Assembly (NCBI RefSeq): GCF_014483895.1
Contig: NZ_CP059987.1
Location: 248,001 to 312,000, forward strand
DNA length: 64,000 bases
Source: Protaetiibacter sp. SSC-01
GTDB taxonomy: Bacteria; Actinomycetota; Actinomycetes; Actinomycetales; Microbacteriaceae
Direction: 5' to 3'
Position numbers and translations under genes: made by a program. Positions 25,358 through 33,222 of this stretch are shown here, in pieces; positions within the stretch are counted from its first letter, which is position 1, and each line of letters begins with the position of its first letter. The notes below the pieces were generated by a model, which ran no database searches, was not told the origin of the DNA, and saw only the letters and a program-made list of their open reading frames with translations.

Positions 25358-26731
25358 ATGACGTACCGCTCTGCTCCGGATGACGGCGTCGCGCAGCTCT
25401 CGCGGATCATGCGCGAGGCCGCGACGGAGGCTCCCGCCCCCGGCGAATCCGCATCCGAGACCCGCCCACCCCGCATGCACGAGCGCCTCGGCCCGGACGG
25501 TCGACGTCGCGGCCCGCGCGGCGGGGTCATCGCCGGCATCGTCGCCGTGCTCGTCGTCGCGCTCGTCGGCGGCTACGTCGGCTGGGCGCTCACCGCCCCG
25601 CTGCCCGCGGCAGCCGGCGACGCCGTCACCCCGACCGCCGCGGCGGGCGCACCCGCGCGCCTCGACCTGCCGGTCGACGGCGCCTACGCGCTGAGCGTCA
25701 CGGGCGGCGAGGAGTTCCTCGGCACCGGCGGACTCGACGTCGTCAGTTCCGACGAGCAGCGGTCGATGGCAAGCATCACGAAGGTCGTCACCGCCCTCGT
25801 CATCCTCGACGCGAAGCCGCTCGCGAGCCCCGACGACCCCGGGCCCACGATCACCTTCAGCAAGGCCGACCACGACCTCTACGACGCCTACTACGTTCAG
25901 GACGCGACGATCGCCGCGATGCCGACCGGCAGCCGGATGTCCCTCCACGACGCGCTCGAGATGATGCTCGTCGTCTCGGCCACGAACTACGCGGATGCCG
26001 TCTCGACCTGGGCGTTCGGCTCGCGCTCCGCTTTCCTCCGGGCGACGAGCGCCTGGCTCGCCGCCAACGGCTTCAGCCGCACGACCGTCGTCGAGCCGAC
26101 CGGCATCGACCGCCGGAACGTGAGCACGCCGTCGGAGTTGCTCGCCCTCGGGCGCCTCGCGATGGCGGACCCGGTGGTCGCGGGCATCGTGGGGCGCGCG
26201 GCTCTCCGCGTCCCGGGCTTCGAGGGCGCGTCGAACACGAACGCGCTGCTCGGCACCGAGGGCATCCGCGGCATCAAGACGGGCACCCTCGACACGTCGA
26301 ACCTGCTGTTCTCGTCGCTGCTCGACGTCGGCCTTGAGGAGCCGCTCGAGATCACGGGCGTCGTGCTCGGCGCCCAGACGCGAGACAGCGTCACGCTGGA
26401 GGTGCGGGCCTGGCTCGAGAGTATCCGGCTGGGGTTCCACGAGGTCGTCGCGAATGAGAAGGATCTGGCGATCGGCACCTACTCGACGCCGTGGGGCGAG
26501 AGCTCCCGCATCCTCCTCGCCGAGGAGGCGCGGCTGCTCACCTGGTCGGACACGCCCATCGAGGCGACGCTCGGCGAGCTGCGCCTCGAGACGGGCGCGG
26601 CAGGGGAGCAGGTCGGCGAGCTCACGTGGACGGCTGGCCCGCGCACGGTGACGGTGCCCGTCGTGCTGGAGAGCACGATCCACCCGCCCGACGAGTGGTG
26701 GCGGCTGACGCATCCATCCGAGATCGGCTGA
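25358..26731 (+). CDS. D-alanyl-D-alanine carboxypeptidase-like (peptidase S11)
   Basis: A 457-residue penicillin-binding-like protein with a 55-residue cytoplasmic tail, one membrane anchor (about 56-80, GGVIAGIVAVLVVALVGGYV) and an extracellular S11 domain. The SxxK motif is SITK (S139, K142) and the KTG motif is GIKTGTL. At the usual SxN position the sequence reads SATN, so the Asn is displaced by one residue. This may reduce or alter activity. The role is trimming peptidoglycan stem peptides. The ATG at 25358 (GTCGGCG before it) is preferred over a GTG at 25319. Confidence 0.86.
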   Translation: MTYRSAPDDGVAQLSRIMREAATEAPAPGESASETRPPRMHERLGPDGRRRGPRGGVIAGIVAVLVVALVGGYVGWALTAPLPAAAGDAVTPTAAAGAPARLDLPVDGAYALSVTGGEEFLGTGGLDVVSSDEQRSMASITKVVTALVILDAKPLASPDDPGPTITFSKADHDLYDAYYVQDATIAAMPTGSRMSLHDALEMMLVVSATNYADAVSTWAFGSRSAFLRATSAWLAANGFSRTTVVEPTGIDRRNVSTPSELLALGRLAMADPVVAGIVGRAALRVPGFEGASNTNALLGTEGIRGIKTGTLDTSNLLFSSLLDVGLEEPLEITGVVLGAQTRDSVTLEVRAWLESIRLGFHEVVANEKDLAIGTYSTPWGESSRILLAEEARLLTWSDTPIEATLGELRLETGAAGEQVGELTWTAGPRTVTVPVVLESTIHPPDEWWRLTHPSEIG

Positions 26732-26756
26732 GACTCTGCGGGCCCCGCGGGGCTGT

Positions 26757-26769
26757 CAACCCCCTGTCA
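26757..26769 (+). promoter_or_regulatory. CAACCCCCTGTCA element upstream of a small acidic protein
   Basis: This 13-mer ends exactly 30 bases before the ATG of the 64-aa acidic protein. An identical 13-mer occurs 30 bases before the ATG of another small protein (start 57287, minus strand). It is a candidate alternative-sigma promoter part or 5' leader element. Confidence 0.45.
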
Positions 26770-26799
26770 GGCGTGGCGCGCGCCGGGGATCCTCGACGC

Positions 26800-26994
26800 A
26801 TGACGAAGGACACGAACGACAACGGCATCGCCGACGGCTCCGTCGACCCCGACATCGCCCCCACGCCCCCCGACGAGGACGCGGAGAAGGACGACGACCC
26901 GCAGGGCATGAAGGGTCAGCTCGACGACTCGATGGACGGCCTCGAGGAAGGCGACGACGTCGGAGAGGCGTCGCGCGGCATCCCCCAGGACTAG
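26800..26994 (+). CDS. Small acidic hypothetical protein, 64 aa
   Basis: The protein MTKDTNDNGIADGSVDPDIA... is rich in Asp, Glu and Gly and probably disordered, with no Cys, signal or membrane segment. The ribosome site is weak. The reading is supported by its strongly biased hydrophilic composition and by sharing an upstream 13-mer, at identical spacing, with another small hydrophilic protein at 57084. The function is unknown; a stress-associated disordered protein is one possibility. Confidence 0.6.
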   Translation: MTKDTNDNGIADGSVDPDIAPTPPDEDAEKDDDPQGMKGQLDDSMDGLEEGDDVGEASRGIPQD

Positions 26995-27012
26995 CGCCCA
27001 GGCGGCGCCGGA

Positions 27013-27957
27013 TCAGACGGTCGCGTCGAGCGCGAGCACGCCCGCCCCGACGGCGCACACGGCGTCGCCGAGGCCCGCGAGCTCGACGCGCACCGCGCGC
27101 GCCGCGGGGCCCATGGCTCCCCCGGCGACGATGCGCCGCACGGGATCGAGCAGCTGCGAGCCCGAGCGCGTGACGCCGCCCCCGAGCACGACGACCTCGG
27201 GCTCGAGGATGTTGACGAAGTCGGTCACGGCCTGGCCGAGCAGTTCGACCGTCTCCTCCCAGATGACGGATGCGAGCGGGTCGCCCTCGGCCGCGGCGCG
27301 CGCGACGTGCTCGGCGGTCGTCGGCGCCGTGAGGTGCGTCTCGAGTTCCCCGCGCTCGATGAGCTCGTCGGCGCGGCGCCCGATGAAGGTTCCGGAGGCG
27401 TAGGCCTCGAGGCAGCCGCGTCGGCCGCATAGGCATTCGCGGCCGCCGCGTACGACGGTGATGTGGCCGAACTCGCCGCCGTTGCCCGCGGCACCGCGGT
27501 GCAGGCGCCCGTCGATGACGGCCCCGCCGCCGATGCCGGTCGAGATCGTGAGATAGATCGACGACCCGCTGCCCGCTGCGGCGCCGTGCCGGTACTCGGC
27601 GAGGGCGGCGAGCGTCGCGTCGTTCTCGAGGAAGGCGGGGAGCCCGAACTCGTCGCGCGCGCGGTCGACGATGGGGATGTCGATCCAGCCGGGCAGGTGC
27701 AGCGGGCCCGTGAGCACGCCGGCAGCCGCATCCAGCGGCCCGCCGCACGAGATCCCGACGCCGCGGATGCCGCCCGCCGCCTCGGGGGCGGCGGCCATCG
27801 CCCGCCGACCCAGCTCGAAGAGCCGCGGGATGATGACGTCGGGCCCCTCCTCGCGGCGGGTGGGCTCGACCGTGAAGCCGTGGATGCGGCCGTCGGCGGT
27901 CACGACCCCCGCGGCGAGCTTGGTGCCGCCGATGTCGAGCGCGAGCGCGGCGTCCAT
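27013..27957 (-). CDS. ROK-family sugar kinase (1)
   Basis: A 314-residue kinase of the ROK family (glucokinase/NagK/fructokinase type) without a DNA-binding domain. The phosphate loop is ALDIGGTKLAAGVV, the catalytic region LENDATLAALAEYRHG, and the zinc-type cluster CLCGRRGCLEAYASG, followed by PEVVVLGGGVTRSG. It phosphorylates hexoses or N-acetylhexosamines. The ATG at 27957 follows GAGGAGACACC. A clear promoter and LacI operator lie just upstream. A close paralogue is at 40055. Confidence 0.93.
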   Translation of the reverse strand: MDAALALDIGGTKLAAGVVTADGRIHGFTVEPTRREEGPDVIIPRLFELGRRAMAAAPEAAGGIRGVGISCGGPLDAAAGVLTGPLHLPGWIDIPIVDRARDEFGLPAFLENDATLAALAEYRHGAAAGSGSSIYLTISTGIGGGAVIDGRLHRGAAGNGGEFGHITVVRGGRECLCGRRGCLEAYASGTFIGRRADELIERGELETHLTAPTTAEHVARAAAEGDPLASVIWEETVELLGQAVTDFVNILEPEVVVLGGGVTRSGSQLLDPVRRIVAGGAMGPAARAVRVELAGLGDAVCAVGAGVLALDATV

Positions 27958-27995
27958 GGTGTCTCCTCGCTCGAGGCGGCGCGGTGTGAACGGCA

Positions 27996-28013
27996 TGTGG
28001 TAACGATGCCACA
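27996..28013. promoter_or_regulatory. LacI-type operator upstream of ROK kinase 1
   Basis: TGTGGTAAC-GATGCCACA: five-base perfect outer arms and a central CG. It sits between the promoter -10 (28018-28023) and the ROK start, where bound repressor would block initiation. It is one of seven related sites in the window. Confidence 0.75.
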
Positions 28014-28017
28014 CGCG

Positions 28018-28046
28018 ACTATAGGCGACCCCGAGCGGTGAAGCAA
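28018..28046 (-). promoter_or_regulatory. Promoter of ROK kinase 1
   Basis: On the minus strand TTGCTT-N17-TATAGT matches the vegetative sigma consensus, with the -10 at 28018-28023 and the -35 at 28041-28046. The LacI operator begins four bases downstream of the -10. Confidence 0.65.
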
Positions 28047-28140
28047 TGCCGGATGACACGATCGGTCGGCGAAAGCAAGGGGTCGCGGGAACCGGGTGCG
28101 GGAGCGACAGTGAGAGGGCACCGTCACGAAGGAGACCCCC

Positions 28141-28332
28141 ATGCGCGCACGCGCCCGCACGCCCCTCGCCGTCGGCATCGCCCTCGCGATCGCCGTGCCG
28201 GCAGCCGTGTTCGTCACGAACGCCGTCGACCGCCGTCGGCCGAAAGCCGCTGCGCCCCTGCTCAGCGGGCTCTGCGTGCCCTCGCTCTCTCCGTCGCCGG
28301 TGCCCCCGGAGCACCCGCACGCCCTGACCTGA
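28141..28332 (+). CDS. Small single-pass or secreted protein, 63 aa
   Basis: The protein has a basic start (MRARARTPL), a hydrophobic stretch of about 18 residues (AVGIALAIAVPAAVFV) and a Pro-rich tail. A strong GAAGGAG ribosome site precedes the ATG. No family is recognised. It is convergent with the MBL gene (18-bp gap). It may be a membrane micro-protein, but it could also be non-coding. Confidence 0.5.
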   Translation: MRARARTPLAVGIALAIAVPAAVFVTNAVDRRRPKAAAPLLSGLCVPSLSPSPVPPEHPHALT

Positions 28333-28350
28333 GCCGGGCGCCGGGCCGGG

Positions 28351-30213
28351 TCACACCCGCTCGGCCACCACGACGTCGACGATCGCCTCGACGTGCTGAC
28401 CGAGCCGCAGCTCGCCGATCGTCACATCGATCGCGAGCCGGTTGCGGCGCGACACCGCGTCGCCCGTCGTCACGCGGAACACGAGCTCGCGCTCCTCGCC
28501 CGGAGCGAGGGTCGCACGCGCGACGGACGGTTCGACCGCCCAGCCGTGCGGCACGACGGGCGTGAGCACGGCATCCGCCTCGCTCGCGTGCGGGTTGCGC
28601 ACCACGGCGCGGTAGTCGAGCGCCGAGTGCGGCTCGGCCGCCGCCCGATACGGGTAGAGCCGGCAGAGCACGCCGTCGGCGCCGAGGTCGAGCTCGTCGA
28701 GCGGCAGCAGCTCGTGATGCAGCTCGTCGAGGTTCGCGCCCGCCTGCAGCAGGTACTCGAGGTACGCGGGGTCGGTCGTGCGCGGCTCCCAGTGGCCGCT
28801 CAGCAGCAGGCCGGGCGCGATGCGCCGGTAGAGCTGCGCGCTCGCGACGTAGTCGCCCAGACGGAAGCGGTTGCGGTACTGGTAGTTCAGGATCTCGCGG
28901 CGCTCGCCGGGGAGGCCCAGGTTCTCCTGCTGGTCGCCCGTGAACACGACCTTCACGCCGTCGACCTCGACCTCGAACGCCGCCGCGAAGAGCGTGTGGC
29001 CGGGCTGGTCGTGCACCGTGATCTCGTACTCGTTCCAGCGCACCGTCTCGCCGAGCGGCAGCGAGCGGTCGGCGACGATCGGCTCGTACCACTGGCACGG
29101 CAGGTCGTGCTCCCACGGGTCGGCGAGCACGGGCGCGACGTGCTCGGGCGCCCAGATCTCGGTGCCCTCGACGTCACGCAGCAGCGGCATCCCCGCTACG
29201 TGGTCGTCGTGGTAGTGGGTCGCGAGCACGGCCGAGATGCGGGTGACGCCGAACTGCTTCTTGAGCGCGGGGAGGGATGCGAGCCACGGTCGGCGGGACG
29301 CCCGGTCCTGGCCCGTCGGCAGACCCGTCGTCATGTCATAGCCGTAGTCGACGAGCAGCGCCTCGCCCGTGCGCGACAGCAGCACGTAACTGCACGAGAG
29401 GCTTGAGCGGTTGAGCAGCAGGTGCTCGGTGAGCGGCACGTAGGGGTTCCGCAGGCGGTCGACGAGGTTCCAGTCGTGCCAGCGGCGCGAGTCGACGTAC
29501 GCGTTCATGCGCTCGGCGAGCAGCGTGAGCGCGGCCACGGCATCCGTCATGACGTCGCCGTGCGAGGGCAGCAGCCGGTCGGGTCGCTCGTCGGCGAGCA
29601 GGTGGCAGCTGAGCACCGCCATCGCGGGCCCCTCGGTGGCCGTGTAGCTCCACTGCGTCGCGGCGAGCGACCACACCTTGCCGGGCGCGTAGATGAGGTC
29701 GCCCGTGAAGGCGAGGCGCTCGCCGTCGCGGTGCACGAGATAGCTCACCGAGCCGACCGTGTGGCCGGGCGTCGGAAGCGGACGCACGTCGACGCCGCCG
29801 ACCGTCCACCAGCGGTACTCGGGCACGGTGCCGTGCACGGGCACGGGGTCGAGCAGCGAGAAGCGGTCCTGGCGCACGTTGTAGTCGTTGTCGAGCGTGC
29901 GGGTGGCCCACATCTCGTCGACGCGCGCGAAGAGGTCGACCTCGACGGGCGGCACGTGGATGCGAGCACCGTGGTCGACCGCGCGCGGGAGGCCCTGCGC
30001 CTGGTCGCGGTGATGGTGCGTCATGAGCACGTCGGTGATGCGGTCGATGCCGAGCGCGGGGAGCGCGTCGAGCGCCGCGCCCGCCCCGAAGTCGATCGCG
30101 ATCGCCGTGCGCGCGCCGTCCTCGGCGGGCCGGTCGGCGACGATGAGGTAGACGTTGCACGTGTCGGGCACGAGCCACACCCCGCGCGCGACCTCCCGCG
30201 GTGCCGCGCTCAC
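28351..30213 (-). CDS. Twin metallo-beta-lactamase-fold protein
   Basis: A 620-residue cytoplasmic protein with two MBL folds in tandem. Domain 1 (about 1-245) has THHHRDQ, PTPGHTVGSVSYL and FTGDLIYA. Domain 2 (about 255-510) has THYHDDHVAG, QPGHTLFAAAFE, FTGDQQE and LLSGHWEP. A beta-sandwich-like C-terminus (about 510-620) follows. The first motif replaces the usual third ligand pattern HxHxDH with HHHRDQ, so domain 1 may bind metal differently. The GTG start overlaps the galactosidase stop by GTGA. Hydrolysis of a lactone, ester or phosphoester linked to the glycoside is possible; no specific function is known. Confidence 0.85.
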   Translation of the reverse strand: MSAAPREVARGVWLVPDTCNVYLIVADRPAEDGARTAIAIDFGAGAALDALPALGIDRITDVLMTHHHRDQAQGLPRAVDHGARIHVPPVEVDLFARVDEMWATRTLDNDYNVRQDRFSLLDPVPVHGTVPEYRWWTVGGVDVRPLPTPGHTVGSVSYLVHRDGERLAFTGDLIYAPGKVWSLAATQWSYTATEGPAMAVLSCHLLADERPDRLLPSHGDVMTDAVAALTLLAERMNAYVDSRRWHDWNLVDRLRNPYVPLTEHLLLNRSSLSCSYVLLSRTGEALLVDYGYDMTTGLPTGQDRASRRPWLASLPALKKQFGVTRISAVLATHYHDDHVAGMPLLRDVEGTEIWAPEHVAPVLADPWEHDLPCQWYEPIVADRSLPLGETVRWNEYEITVHDQPGHTLFAAAFEVEVDGVKVVFTGDQQENLGLPGERREILNYQYRNRFRLGDYVASAQLYRRIAPGLLLSGHWEPRTTDPAYLEYLLQAGANLDELHHELLPLDELDLGADGVLCRLYPYRAAAEPHSALDYRAVVRNPHASEADAVLTPVVPHGWAVEPSVARATLAPGEERELVFRVTTGDAVSRRNRLAIDVTIGELRLGQHVEAIVDVVVAERV

Positions 30214-32078
30214 GCCCGGGCCTCGCGGTAGGCGCGCCAGCTCGCGGCGACGCGCTCGAGGTCGGCGCCCTCGATGCGCTCTCCGCTGTTGTCGATCGCC
30301 TCGACGTAGTAGAGCGCCGGCACGCCGTAGCGCGGCTGCGCCTCCACGTAGGCGAGCCACGACGCGCGGTCGGGCATGGGCCACTGGTCGGTGTCGACGA
30401 GGTGCTCGGGCAGCACGCGCGACGCGATGCCGTGGCGCATCGCGAGCTGGTCGGTCACGGGCACGCGCTTCCGGTGCACGTCGCGCTCGGTCACGTCGTT
30501 GAGGCGCACCATGTCGCACACGTCGCCGAACGACGGATGCACGGCGTGCGCGACGAGCAGCGCGTCCGGCTTCGTCTCGCGCGCGGCCGTCGCGATCGTC
30601 TCGAGCAGCAGGTGCACGGCGGCGATGCCCCACACGCCGTCGGTGCCGGTGAGGCTCGCGCCGCTCGGGCCGCGCTGCGTGAAGTCGATCTTGAAGCCGT
30701 CGGCATCGAGGCCGTCGGGTCCGAGCAGGCGCCGCACGATGCCCGCGAGGCGCTCGCGGTAGCCGGGGTGCCCGGGGTCGACCGTGACGGGTTCGCCCAC
30801 GGCGTTGCGCACGCACTCCTCCGCGGGGATGCCCTCGGCATCCCACGCCTTCCACCACAGCAGAACCTTGCGGCCCTCGGCGTGGCGCGCGTCGATCCAC
30901 GCGCGCAGGTCGGGCCACTTGTCGGCGTCGACCTCGCCCGTGCCGTAGGCGGCCTGCCAGCGGTCGTCGATCACGATCGTTCCGGGGTCGACGTCGTGCG
31001 CGTCGAGCCGCGCGAGGAAGGCGTCGTATACGTCCTGGCGCGCGAAGTCGGGCGCGGCGCGCACCGTCGCGACGTCGTCCTCGACCGAGACGAGGGGGCC
31101 CGTCTCGGCGTCCGGGTCGTCGTGGTGCAGGCGGTGCGCGGCGCGCGCGCACTGGGCGCCCCATCCGCAGAACAGCGGCTCGGTCCACCAGTCGGCGGCG
31201 GGGCGGGGCGACGGCGCGTGGCCGTGCGCCGCGAGGTCGGCGCGGTAGTCGTCGAGCACGCCCCATCCGGATGCCGCGGGCCGCAGCACGAGCGCGGGCG
31301 AGCACCACGCGCCCCACACGGGCGTGTGCCCCTCGTAGTCGAGCTGCAGCAGGAAGCCCCCGTCGAGCGGCTTGTAGCGCACCGTCGTCATCGTGAGCTC
31401 CTGCACGGGCGCGCGCAGCCACATCCCGAGCCAGTCGCCGGCGGGCGGCCGCGTGGCCTCGGTCGGCGCCTCGCGCGAGAGGCCGAAGGCGAGCGGCGGG
31501 GGCGAGAAGACGGCGTTGAGGCGGCCGGCATCCGCGTCTCCCACGACGCCGAGCACGGCGGGCGAGGTGGAGGGGCGCACGAACTGCACCGGCTCGGTCG
31601 CGGCGGGCACCATGACGCCGCCGAAGCGGATGTCGGAGCGGAAGACACCGCTCGCGGAGTTGGGCATGGCGCCCGTGCCGCCGAAGAGCGTGACGTCGGT
31701 GAGCGAGCCCGTGCCCTCGAGCTCGAGCCGCACCTCGAGCTGCTCGGGGGTGCAGCGCAGCACGAGCTCGCGCCGCAGCCAGACGCTGCTGCGGGCGATG
31801 ACGCGCAGCTCGACGGCGTCATCGGTCTCGTCGGCCTCGATGCGCTCGACATGCACGGTGTCGTCGGATGCGAGGCGCGTGTGGGCGGACGCGAGCAGGC
31901 TCAGATACGACCAGGGTTCTCCGTGCGCGTCGCTCAGGATGGCGACGGGGGCCCGGAAGAGGGCGGCGGCGGTGTCGGGGATCTCGAGCCGGTAGCCGGG
32001 CGCGCGCACGTGGATGCGGTGTCCGGACCGCTCGACGCTGACGGCCCGGGGAGCCGTCGTCGTGTCGGCGAAGGGCAT
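30210..32078 (-). CDS. Alpha-galactosidase-like glycoside hydrolase (clan GH-D, GH36/31-like)
   Basis: A 622-residue enzyme without a signal peptide. An N-terminal beta-supersandwich (about 1-290) precedes a TIM barrel with TIVIDDRWQAAYG (370), KVLLWWKAWDAEG (405) and the likely nucleophile in DADGFKIDFTQRG (D465). Outer barrel segments LLVAHAVHPSF and MVRLNDVTERD follow. The family hydrolyses alpha-linked galactose or related sugars; exact GH family and linkage are uncertain. The ATG at 32078 lies 13 bp from a LacI-type operator. It is the first gene of a two-gene operon with the MBL protein. Confidence 0.85.
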   Translation of the reverse strand: MPFADTTTAPRAVSVERSGHRIHVRAPGYRLEIPDTAAALFRAPVAILSDAHGEPWSYLSLLASAHTRLASDDTVHVERIEADETDDAVELRVIARSSVWLRRELVLRCTPEQLEVRLELEGTGSLTDVTLFGGTGAMPNSASGVFRSDIRFGGVMVPAATEPVQFVRPSTSPAVLGVVGDADAGRLNAVFSPPPLAFGLSREAPTEATRPPAGDWLGMWLRAPVQELTMTTVRYKPLDGGFLLQLDYEGHTPVWGAWCSPALVLRPAASGWGVLDDYRADLAAHGHAPSPRPAADWWTEPLFCGWGAQCARAAHRLHHDDPDAETGPLVSVEDDVATVRAAPDFARQDVYDAFLARLDAHDVDPGTIVIDDRWQAAYGTGEVDADKWPDLRAWIDARHAEGRKVLLWWKAWDAEGIPAEECVRNAVGEPVTVDPGHPGYRERLAGIVRRLLGPDGLDADGFKIDFTQRGPSGASLTGTDGVWGIAAVHLLLETIATAARETKPDALLVAHAVHPSFGDVCDMVRLNDVTERDVHRKRVPVTDQLAMRHGIASRVLPEHLVDTDQWPMPDRASWLAYVEAQPRYGVPALYYVEAIDNSGERIEGADLERVAASWRAYREARA

Positions 32079-32090
32079 GCCGACATCGTA

Positions 32091-32108
32091 TCTGAGATCG
32101 TTCCCAGA
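32091..32108. promoter_or_regulatory. LacI-type operator upstream of the galactosidase/MBL operon
   Basis: TCTGAGATC-GTTCCCAGA is a degenerate member of the TGTGGNAWC-GWTNCCACA family with the central CG kept. It is 13 bp upstream of the galactosidase ATG and within the 76-bp gap to the LacI gene. Confidence 0.6.
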
Positions 32109-32154
32109 GAGGAGTGGCGATCTCGGGCGACGGCGGTGCGGGCCGGATGCGGGG

Positions 32155-33177
32155 TCAGTTCGCGGGGCGGGCCGTCGACGCGCGGCGGGCGAAGCCCGCG
32201 GGGAGCGTTACGGTGTGCGGTGCCCGCTGCGGGTCCGCGATGCGCGCGATGAGCTGATCGACGGCCGTGCGGCCGAGCTCCGCTGCATCCTGCCGGATCG
32301 CCGTGACGCCGGGCGTCACCATGCTCATCCACGGCGCGTCGTCGAAGGCGACGATGCTGAGCTGCTCGGGGATCGAGAGCCCGAGTGCGCGCGCCGCGCG
32401 CCAGACGCCCTCCGCGAGCAGGTTGTTGGCGGCGAAGACGGCCGTCGGGCGGTCGTCGCCGGAGAGCAGCTCCGTCATGACCCGCTCGGCGGCCTCCGCG
32501 TCCCAACCGGCCGCGACCACGAGCGAGGGGTCGAGCGCGACCCCCGCGGCGTCGAGGGCGTCCGCGAAGCCCGCGCGCCGCTCGCGACCCGTCGTCCAGT
32601 CGGTCTCGTCGATCACGAGCGCGATGCGGCGGTGGCCGAGGCTCAGCAGGTGCTCCGTCGTCGCATGCGCGGCGTGGCGGTTGTCAATCACCACGGCATC
32701 CGCTTCGCCGAAGACGCGGTCGACCTCGACGACCGGCACGTGCTGACGCTGCAGGAAGGCGACGGCGTCGCCCGCGACGGGCGTCAGCACGACCCCCGCG
32801 ACGCGTGACGCGACGAACGCGCGCGCGGCCTCGAGCTCGTCCTCGGCGCTGCCGCCGTCGTCGACGAGCAGCATCGTGTAGCCCGCGCGGCGGGCGCGCT
32901 CACCCGCGCCGAACGCGAGGTCGGCGTAGAAGGCGTTGCGCAGGTCGGAGACGATGACGCCGATGACGCGGCTCGAGCGCTGCTTGAGGCTGCGGGCGGT
33001 CGCGTCGACGACGTAGCCGAGGTCGTCGGCGGCCTTGCGCACGCGCTGGCGCACGGGCTCGGCGACGTAGCCGGTTCCGGCGAGGGCGCGCGACGCCGTC
33101 GAGCGGGACACGCCTGCGCGCTCCGCGACCTCCTTGATGGTCACGCGGCCGGGAGTCGACGGCTCGGATGCGCTCAT
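32155..33177 (-). CDS. LacI-family regulator, candidate master of the 27-55 kb sugar regulon
   Basis: A 340-residue repressor with helix-turn-helix VTIKEVAERAGVSRSTASRALAGTGYV, hinge region VDATARSLKQRSSRVIGVIV and a sugar-sensing domain ending SIVAFDDAPWMSMVTPGVTAIRQ. Among genes in the window it is the natural candidate to bind the seven TGTGG...CCACA sites at 28, 32, 41, 47, 52 and 54.4 kb, because it sits in the middle of them. That link is inferred. Its own promoter region (33178-33222) shows no such site. Confidence 0.94.
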   Translation of the reverse strand: MSASEPSTPGRVTIKEVAERAGVSRSTASRALAGTGYVAEPVRQRVRKAADDLGYVVDATARSLKQRSSRVIGVIVSDLRNAFYADLAFGAGERARRAGYTMLLVDDGGSAEDELEAARAFVASRVAGVVLTPVAGDAVAFLQRQHVPVVEVDRVFGEADAVVIDNRHAAHATTEHLLSLGHRRIALVIDETDWTTGRERRAGFADALDAAGVALDPSLVVAAGWDAEAAERVMTELLSGDDRPTAVFAANNLLAEGVWRAARALGLSIPEQLSIVAFDDAPWMSMVTPGVTAIRQDAAELGRTAVDQLIARIADPQRAPHTVTLPAGFARRASTARPAN

Positions 33178-33222
33178 GCCTTCCCTCCAGTCAGTGGGCG
33201 TCAGCCTATCGGAGCAGGAACC

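Noticed and set aside
30201-32252. 683-codon plus-strand frame opposite the galactosidase
   Set aside because: Antisense shadow of a gene with conserved TIM-barrel motifs.
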